From positions 10,531,001 to 10,595,000 of the forward strand of contig CM075768.1 in assembly GCA_037974665.1 (NCBI GenBank): 64,000 bases of DNA. The letters run 5' to 3'. This document shows, piece by piece, positions 57,581 through 64,000 of the stretch. The notes below the pieces were generated by a model, which had not been told where the DNA came from, did not search any database, and worked only from the letters and a program-made list of their open reading frames with translations. This stretch comes from Ehretia macrophylla. Lineage: Eukaryota > Streptophyta > Magnoliopsida > Boraginales > Ehretiaceae. Within the stretch, counting starts at the first letter, position 1. Every line of letters starts with the position of its first letter. Made by a program: the position numbers and the translations under genes.

Positions 57581-59480
57581 ACTTTCTCAATACCACGATT
57601 GTAAGGTCCATATAGAAAATAACAATTGCTTACATTCAATGTTATTTGATGTTCAATCACAAAAATTATAGCTCCTACGAAATGGCTCAATGTAAAGACC
57701 ATTGTATTTTGACATTTAGCTATGAGTTGATGAGAGGGCATTTATGCACATTACTAGGCTAAAAAATCAGAAGGGCAATTTTCAGTTATAATCTAATTTA
57801 TTTCGCCTGCAATTTAAGAAGAATAATCAAATATTAACAATGCTTGAATGTTGTCAATAGAAGGTTGTTACAAGATTGGCACATAATATATTTAGGAAGC
57901 AAAATTTTGATAAAGGAAAATCTATTCCTAGTTGTAAGAAAAGAGACTACAGCTCGTTTTAATTCTTCTAACCTAATAGGAGACTACAGATCATTTTCTT
58001 TTATCAATTCGAATAGACTTTTGAAATGTGGTTATCAACTTTATCAAAGATCTATAATAGTTTCACATCCGTATCTTTCGAGGTAAGCCATAGTTCAAGA
58101 TTCAGGTTATGTCTTATTCTAAGATACATATTAGACATTAGTATTTGTGAGGGACTATCCCATGAGATAACTCCGACGCTGAAGTCAGTTGTGTTGTTTA
58201 TAACTGTTGGTTTGCATACATGATAAATAAAATTTTAATAATAGTAATTGACGCACATAAAAAATTATCATGTATTTGTTCATGGCTAATTATGTGATTA
58301 AGCATACAACAACAATTATCTAAATAATAGTTTTAGGACGGACTTTACCAGTGAACCTCCACTAGAGTTTTAGAGAAACTAAACATAATATAACGCTAGT
58401 AAAACTGTTTGTCATAGTTTCCAAATTTATGGGAAACCTGTAATTGCCAGAGTTAGTTTTTGGTCCGGTCCCAGACATTGGACTTGGACTACAAAACCAA
58501 TAGGACTAAAAGTTCCTATGAGGCCAGCCCTTAATTCAATTAAATTATTTTGAACAGTCCAAAATATTTAATTTAATTTCTATTACTGATTAATTATAAA
58601 TCCCTTATTTGTTTTTGACCTCTCGGGTTCGTAATTAATTGGTAGTGGAATAATATTAATTCAATTAATATATTAATTAAAATTATTCTCATTAAGAATA
58701 GAAGTTGTGAGTGACACCCAATAATATATCACGACTATCCAACTAACGATGAAGTGGAATTGCACAAACCCTGTAAATTTATAATTACCTTATAATTAAT
58801 TCTTTCCATCTTAACCGTCCCGGTTAAGCTACAATTGTAGATAGGGATGTCAAACTCTTTTGCTTAATCATATGACCTAATCAAATTAATTTAGTAACTC
58901 GTAAATAAATAATAGAACGCCATCTATTATTTAATCTCGACCAAGTTACTTAATTAATGGATCATATAAGACCTCTCTAAAGTAACAGCTCATGAAAAGG
59001 TTGTATTATTTATTTATTTGGGCTATATAGTTCCATGCATAATTTTTTTTCTTATTATTATTTTCTTTTATTGCTATTAGGTGAATATCCTGAGACACGA
59101 GACTAATTAAGCGCCTAATGTAAGCAATTTTTCAAAAATACTTTTCTAATGATTTTTTAGTGTGCATTTTTTATGTTTGGATAAAATTTTTGTGGTCAAG
59201 TTTCTATAATAGATAAGTAATTTTAGTGGATAAATTTCAGTAATACTTGATTTATTTATTTTTTTGGTCTAGGTAATTTTAGACTTTCTTCATATAAGGT
59301 AATTTTTGCTGGATATATACGTGATTAATTAATTTTAAATTAACTACATTCATGTGTTTAATTATTCTAATTGATGTTGAAATCCTTTTCAAGCTAATGT
59401 TTAAGTCTAAAATAACTTATTTTTTCACCTTCTTTAAAATAAAAAAGTTTCAAACAATTTATTCCTCTTTTAAATTAACT
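57581..59480. other. Intergenic block before right beta-glucosidase
   Basis: Counterpart of 6545-8452 with scattered substitutions and small indels. No gene seen. Confidence 0.55.
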
Positions 59481-59824
59481 ACATTCACTCGAATATTTTT
59501 CTCAGATATAAATTCAAGTCAGCCTGCATCTAATTCACTCGAATCTCTTTCTTAAGTAGAAATTCAAGTCAGTCTGATATTTAATTCATTCGAATCTTTT
59601 TATCGAGTAGACATCTAATTCACTCGAATCTCTTTTTTGAGTAGAAATTCAAGTCAGGCTAACATCTAATTCACTCAAATCTCTTTCTCGAATAGACATC
59701 TAATTCACTTGAATCTCTTTCTCGAGTAGACATCTAATTCACTCGAATCTCTTTCTCGAATAGACATCTAATTCACTTGAATCTCTTTCTCGAGTAGACA
59801 TCTAATTCACTCGAATCTCTTTCT
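59481..59824 (+). repeat. Promoter minisatellite, expanded (about 9 units)
   Basis: Same array as 8453-8698 with about three extra units, mainly TAGACATCTAATTCACTTG / CTCGAATCTCTTTCTCGA pairs repeated twice in near identical form (59690-59820). The identical extra units point to recent tandem gain. Confidence 0.8.
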
Positions 59825-59836
59825 TTTTCATTCTTC

Positions 59837-59844
59837 TATATAAG
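59837..59844 (+). promoter_or_regulatory. TATA box of right beta-glucosidase
   Basis: TATATAAG, 70 bp before the ATG at 59907, as in the left copy. The downstream gene is destroyed, so any transcript would read into the antisense copia element. Confidence 0.55.
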
Positions 59845-59906
59845 CCCTGTAATACTCATTATGATAGAAGCAGCATATACAAAAAAAACTAAAAAGAACA
59901 TTAGCC

Positions 59907-59965
59907 ATGGAGGTGTTAGGCCATCTTCTCCTAGGTTTCCTTGTCCTTTCGAATGTGCACATTGT
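59907..59965 (+). pseudogene. GH1 beta-glucosidase start, cut by copia insertion (right copy)
   Basis: Only the first 19 codons or so remain: the signal-peptide region, one Leu longer than the left copy. Homology to the left gene ends at ATTGT (59961-59965), immediately followed by TGTGATAGG of a minus-strand copia LTR. ATTGT may be one half of the target duplication. The other half would lie beyond the window. Confidence 0.85.
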
Positions 59966-60409
59966 TGTGATAGGCCTAGACTAATTTAGAGAACTAGAAC
60001 TTATGTAGAAAATATTTTTAGAAGTGGAAGAGGAGAATTTTAGAGGAACTAGAGAACTTGTATTGAATAGAATATTTTGATTTTGGCTTGGTTACAAATG
60101 CTTGAAGTTTTTCCCTATTTATAGGTGTTTAAGGAACATTCTACACACAAGATATTTTGAAAATTCTTAGAATATACTAGATAATATTCCTAGATCTTTC
60201 TAGCTAGTCAAATAAAATATTTCTCTCTAGATGTTTCCTAGATGCTTCCTGGAAAATATCTCAACTTCAAGATTTCTCTAGATATAGGGTTTAGGCTTAT
60301 AATTGGGCAATGCTCTTATTCTTTTAGGCCAAGTGAGTAAATATTTTAGCTAGCTCAAATACTTGATGTCCAATTTACCTTAGCCCAAATTCAAGTTTAC
60401 TTTCCAACA
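59966..60409 (-). repeat. 3' LTR of minus-strand copia (444 bp)
   Basis: On the minus strand it runs from TGTTGGAAAGTAAACTTG (60409 leftward) to TATCACA (59966). The polypurine tract adjoins at 60410-60418. The RNase H stop codon lies just inside the LTR (60397-60399). Confidence 0.8.
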
Positions 60410-61776
60410 CCCTTTCTTAAACTTGAATTTGTCATTCCAAGGCGATACCTTGGCTTGAGAAAAACATCAGTTGGGAAAGGCTTGGTGAAGATATCTGCTA
60501 CCTGGTCTTGTGACTTCACGTACTTTATCTGGACATCCTTCTTTGTCACACATTCTCTGATGAAGTGATATCTGGTATCAATGTGCTTGCTTCTATCATG
60601 GAAGACAGGGTTCTTTGCCAATGCAATTGCTGACTTGTTGTCCACAAATATTTCTGTTGCTTCATCTTGAGAAAAGTTAAGCTCCTTAAGCAAATTTCGT
60701 AGCCATAACGCATGATACACAGTTGCAGTAGCAGCTACATACTCAGCTTAACATGTTGATAATGTGACTATTGGTTGCTTCTTTGAAGTCCATGTGAATG
60801 TTGTGTCTCCAAAGTAGAACACGAACCCTGTTGTACATTTTCGATCATCTATGTCTCTAGCCCAATCACTATCACTGTATCCCACTAGCTTGAAATTGCT
60901 TGTAGAGGGATAGAAGATACCGTAATCAATAGTGCCTTTTATGTATCGAAGGATTCTTTTTGCAACCTTGAAGTGATAAGTTGTTGGAGTCTTCATGAAC
61001 CTACTGATGAGTCCTACTCCAAATAGGATATCCGGTCTTGTGCGTGTCAAATATCATAGGCTCCTGACCAGGCTCTTGTATAAAGTTGGATCCACCTTCT
61101 CAACTTCATCGTACCTTGATAACTTGATTCCACACTCCACCGGGGTGCTTATGGGCTTGCAGTTATCCATATTGAATTTCTTGAGAATTTCATTTGCATA
61201 TCCTTCTTGAGATATAAAGATTCCATCATCCCTCTGCTTCACTTCAATTCTGAGATAGTATGCCACGAGCCCAATGTCCGTCATTTCAAATTCTCGTGTC
61301 ATTGCCTTCTTGAAGTCTTTGAACATTTTTGGATTGCTTCCAGTAAAGATCAAGTCATCCACGTATAGACAGACAATCATGATATCCCATTTTTCATCCA
61401 CTTTTGTATATAATGCATGCTCGTGAAGACATTTCTTGAAATTATTTTCTTCAAAATACTTGTTGATTTTGGTGTTCCATGCCCACGGAGCTTGCATCAA
61501 CCCGTACAAAGCCTTTTTTAACTTCAAGACTTTGTCTTCATAGCCTTGAACTATGTAGCCTTCGGGTTGCTCAAGGTATACTTATTCTTCGAGAAATCAA
61601 TTCAGGAATGCTGATTTAACATCCATCTGATAGATCTTTCATTTCTTCTGAGCTGCTATTGAAATCAGCAATCTTATTGTTTATAGCCAAGCAACCGGAG
61701 CGAAGACTTCATCATATTCAATACCAGCTCTTTGTTTGTATCATTTGACCACCAACTTTGCTTTGTATCTTTCAAC
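60397..61776 (-). pseudogene. Minus-strand copia pol: RT and RNase H
   Basis: RT motifs near the right edge include a FAPVA segment and QMDVKSAFLN. Then come KKALYGLMQAPWAW (61527 leftward), YVDD at 61354-61365, a TDIGLVAYYL segment and TRTRPDILFGV (near 61045). RNase H has YSDSDWARD, an AEYVAA segment, VDNKSAIALAKNPVFHDRSK and QVADIFTKPFP. Several stops interrupt it (near 61052, 60745 and 61590-61700). It resembles the TNT1/Tork-like group of plant copia elements. Confidence 0.85.
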
Positions 61777-63845
61777 TGTTAGAGATATGCCCTAATGCTA
61801 TATAGTTAGATGACCTATATAGGGCATTTTGATGTAAATCTAAATAGCATGTTAATTGGATGTTCATATTCTCCGTTCAATTATATGAATATGTGCTTAA
61901 TGTTTTTTTGAGAAAAAGTATATTCTTAAAGTGTTGAGAATTCGACTGCATATTTCTTCGACATGATAAACATTCAAAAGCATTCATAGTCCTTAGATTA
62001 TTCGATCAAGACTAGAATAATCAAGTACGGACTATTATATTTAGTTACCTTTGATTAACATAGAGATGTTAATGATAAATGGTAGCGAGCGTTGAGCTAC
62101 AACGGCATAGGGATGCGATTAACTCACATATCAATTATCATTGGTTGAACGGATCATTGAATGTGACCGGAATGACGAAACTACATGACTTTGGATTAAT
62201 AGTTTGTCATTCGTTGCAAATTGTACAAATTAATCCTTTGACTTGAAAAATTAAGGCTGACGGCTATATCAAGGGCTAAATCTTGTGTTTTGACAATGCT
62301 CGCCTTCTTTTAGGGTGAGATACTGCCTTTTGTAGTTTAGTCTTGGGATATGAGACCGATAGGTAATTGTCAAGATAGGATCTATTAACCTCCGACAGTG
62401 AAGCGATGTCCGATGCGATTTAGTATCGGTCGTCTGAAATGAGAAATCCTCGGCCGGGGTAGTTGAACGATGGAAAGGTGTTTTCCCATAGATGTCATTT
62501 CTCATTCCACCGAATTAGATCTATGCATAAAATCGTATAGCAGACTTAATCATTTCATGGTCCCTACAACGACCAGGATATTTTAACAGAAAGATCAGAT
62601 TGCACGCTAATTTGCAACTGTAAATAGGTTCATTGGAATTGGACTTCATTACTGTACATATTGTCATGATACGTTCGTTGTTAGCACGTCACTCATGAAC
62701 ATGAAGGTATTTCGAAAAATAACGGAGACATTTTCCGAATTGATCCTTTATCGATGTACGGTCATGAACCTAGAAAGTCACACACTTAGAGTATCATGAA
62801 TAAAGCATTTTTGAGCTTGGTATTGAGTTGGAAACGCGTTAAAGTGTTAACGGTGTGATTTTGGACATTACCGGTGAAGTGGGCCAAAATCATAATTTTT
62901 GAAAGTTTTGGGGCCAAAGTGTAAATACTGAAAAGTATTGGGGATTTAGTGCAAATAGATTGAGGGGTCAATCTGTAATTAATTATTCTAAAAGGGTTTA
63001 GAATTAATTAGTGTTTGTCTTCACTAAAAGACAAACAACAACTTGCACAAAAAGACAAAACACAAAAGGACAAACACTAAAGGACAAAAGACAACTTGTA
63101 CAAAAAGAAAAACAACAAGTTGCATGCAAAATTGTCCTTTTTGCCCTCCTATGGCTGGCCATGCAAGGGCATTTTTTCCACTTGGCTTCTTCAATTGTTT
63201 AGATCATAACACTTGGCATTTGATAAACAAGTTTGTGCATCTATAAATAGAGGTCATGTCTACATTCATTTCTGCTTGCTCTTGGGTGAAAATTACATAG
63301 TTTTTTAAGCAAAATTCTCTCTTTTTCCTCTTGGTATAATCGGCCAAATCTAGTAGAGATAGAAAAGTTTTTGCTTCTAGTTTTTAACTCACGTATACCT
63401 AAGCTAGTGGACTTAACTAAGTTAGCACTATAATCAGTTAGTTGTCCTTTGCTTTTGGATACATGTGGACCGACTAGGGCCTTTGCACTTGCAGAGGAGA
63501 TTTGTCTGAGTCAAGATTATCATTTCAAGAGTCTACACCCAAGTTCTCCACGTGAGGTATTTCGTTTTAAATACATTTGTGTATAGTTGTATATACTTTC
63601 ATGTATTTTCTTTTTATGTACTAGTTACGGATTTACTCTTGAGATTTTTATAAATACAACTTTTCTACATGCAAAGTTTTTATTGTTATTGTTTTCGTTG
63701 CGCTTGTATGTTTTTGTTATTTACATATCTCGAGATGATCCCGTTGTACTCCCGCTTTTGAAGCTAACGCCTTTACGTGCTTTCATTTTGAAGTTGAAGC
63801 CTTTTGCGCATTCATTATGAAGCTGACTCATTTATTACGCCTTCA
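61777..63845 (+). repeat. 5' LTR (2.07 kb) of an element running off the window
   Basis: It starts TGTTAGAGATATGCC in the middle of the minus-strand copia RT and ends CGCCTTCA two bases before a tRNA primer site, so it is a 5' LTR with the element body to the right. It is a relative of the probable solo LTR at 23434-25678. Near 63016-63120 it contains a short tandem array built on AAAGGACAAA/AAAAGACAAA. The element type (copia or gypsy) cannot be told from the LTR. Confidence 0.75.
63016..63120 (+). repeat. ACAAA-type short tandem array in LTR
   Basis: AAAGACAAAC, AAAAGACAAA, AAAGGACAAA and CAACTTG(T/C)ACA recur several times over 105 bp. The open frames through it are low-complexity (Lys, Thr, Gln) and not genes. 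Confidence 0.6.
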
Positions 63846-63847
63846 AG

Positions 63848-63860
63848 TGGTATTAGAGCC
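63848..63860 (+). other. Primer binding site
   Basis: TGGTATTAGAGCC lies two bases after the LTR end and matches the methionine tRNA primer site of plant LTR elements with one change. It sets the orientation of the element as plus. Confidence 0.75.
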
Positions 63861-64000
63861 ACTGTTTTGAAAGTCCGTAATATGTACATTAGATCTAATC
63901 TTTTAATGTTTATTGACACGTTTATGCGAAAGATATGAGTTGATTCCATCCCGCATGGAAATATCGACTTTGATTGTAGCGAGCCAAAAGTTTTCTATGA
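63861..64000 (+). other. Untranslated leader of the edge element
   Basis: The 140 bp after the primer site carries no recognisable gag motif. The element continues past the window. Confidence 0.5.

Larger units (their letters stand above)
39783..59965 (+). repeat. Right copy of the tandem segmental duplication
   Basis: This is the counterpart of bases 1-8833. It is expanded by an 11.4-kb nested copia insertion (45891-57308), a (TA)n expansion near 40650-40710 and extra minisatellite units near 59481-59824. It lacks about 97 bp of host sequence (left-copy bases 6174-6270) at the copia site and one of two tandem intron repeats in the O-methyltransferase. Similarity stops at 59965, where a minus-strand copia LTR begins. 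Sequence just left of 39783 is expected to match DNA beyond the left window edge. Confidence 0.95.
59966..61776 (-). mobile_element. Ty1/copia element, minus strand, 3' half
   Basis: It contains the 3' LTR (59966-60409), the polypurine tract AAGAAAGGG reading leftward, RNase H and RT on the minus strand. It is interrupted at 61777 inside RT by the start of another element's LTR, so its 5' half lies outside the window or is lost. Confidence 0.85.

Noticed and set aside
59352..59555. Small ORF upstream of the right glucosidase
   Set aside because: It is AT-driven, runs into the minisatellite, and its counterpart in the left copy is not open in the same way.
63011..63246. Thr/Lys-rich small proteins
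   Set aside because: They are translations of the ACAAA-type array inside the LTR.

Overview
This is nuclear DNA from a flowering plant, most likely a eudicot. It is AT-rich, its genes have GT-AG introns, and it is dense in plant LTR retrotransposons, MITEs and a tRNA-derived SINE. It carries plant-specific families: a PLATZ zinc-finger factor, a COMT-type O-methyltransferase and a GH1 beta-glucosidase. The species cannot be named from this sequence alone.

The backbone is a recent tandem segmental duplication. Bases 1-8833 reappear in the same orientation at 39783-59965, at high identity apart from insertions and deletions. Each unit reads PLATZ 3' exon, O-methyltransferase (two exons, 358 aa), SINE, then beta-glucosidase start. 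The left copy is cut by the window edge, so only the last PLATZ exon (1833-2090) is seen there. The right copy shows three PLATZ exons (37258-37524, 38757-38909, 41677-41934). Both O-methyltransferases (3978-5872 and 43808-45589) look intact and differ at 10 of 358 residues. Both beta-glucosidases are broken: the left one stops after three exons where a Ty3/gypsy element begins, and the right one is cut 59 bp after its ATG by a minus-strand Ty1/copia element.

Region by region: 1-8833, left unit, including a Pack-MULE-like element that carries a ribosomal protein L14 gene fragment. 8778-9918, beta-glucosidase exons 1-3. 10262-15598 and 17165-21160, two 5'-truncated chromovirus-like Ty3/gypsy elements with long 3' LTRs. 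21161-31526, gene-poor DNA with a probable solo LTR, a CACTA-like terminus, a TRIM-like element, an Emigrant/pogo-like element and a LINE ORF1 relic. 31527-34073, two related PIF/Harbinger-type MITEs swollen by (AAT)n/(ATT)n. 34550-36086, an inverted piece of the same LTR family as 19054-21160. 37258-45589, the right PLATZ and O-methyltransferase genes, with hAT, MULE and foldback elements in the PLATZ introns. 45891-57308, a copia element with a complete second copia element (49074-55593, 5-bp target duplication) nested in its pol region. 57309-59965, the rest of the right unit. 59966-61776, minus-strand copia. 61777 to the end, a 2.07-kb LTR and primer binding site of an element that runs off the window.

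The likely working genes are PLATZ (a transcription regulator) and the two O-methyltransferases (specialised metabolism). Next to a secreted glucosidase they may be the remains of a small metabolic neighbourhood, but that link is inference. The most unusual signals are a 14-nt LTR/leader complementarity where the nested copia element should have its tRNA primer site, the microsatellite-filled MITE pair, and the duplicated splice donor in only one O-methyltransferase copy.
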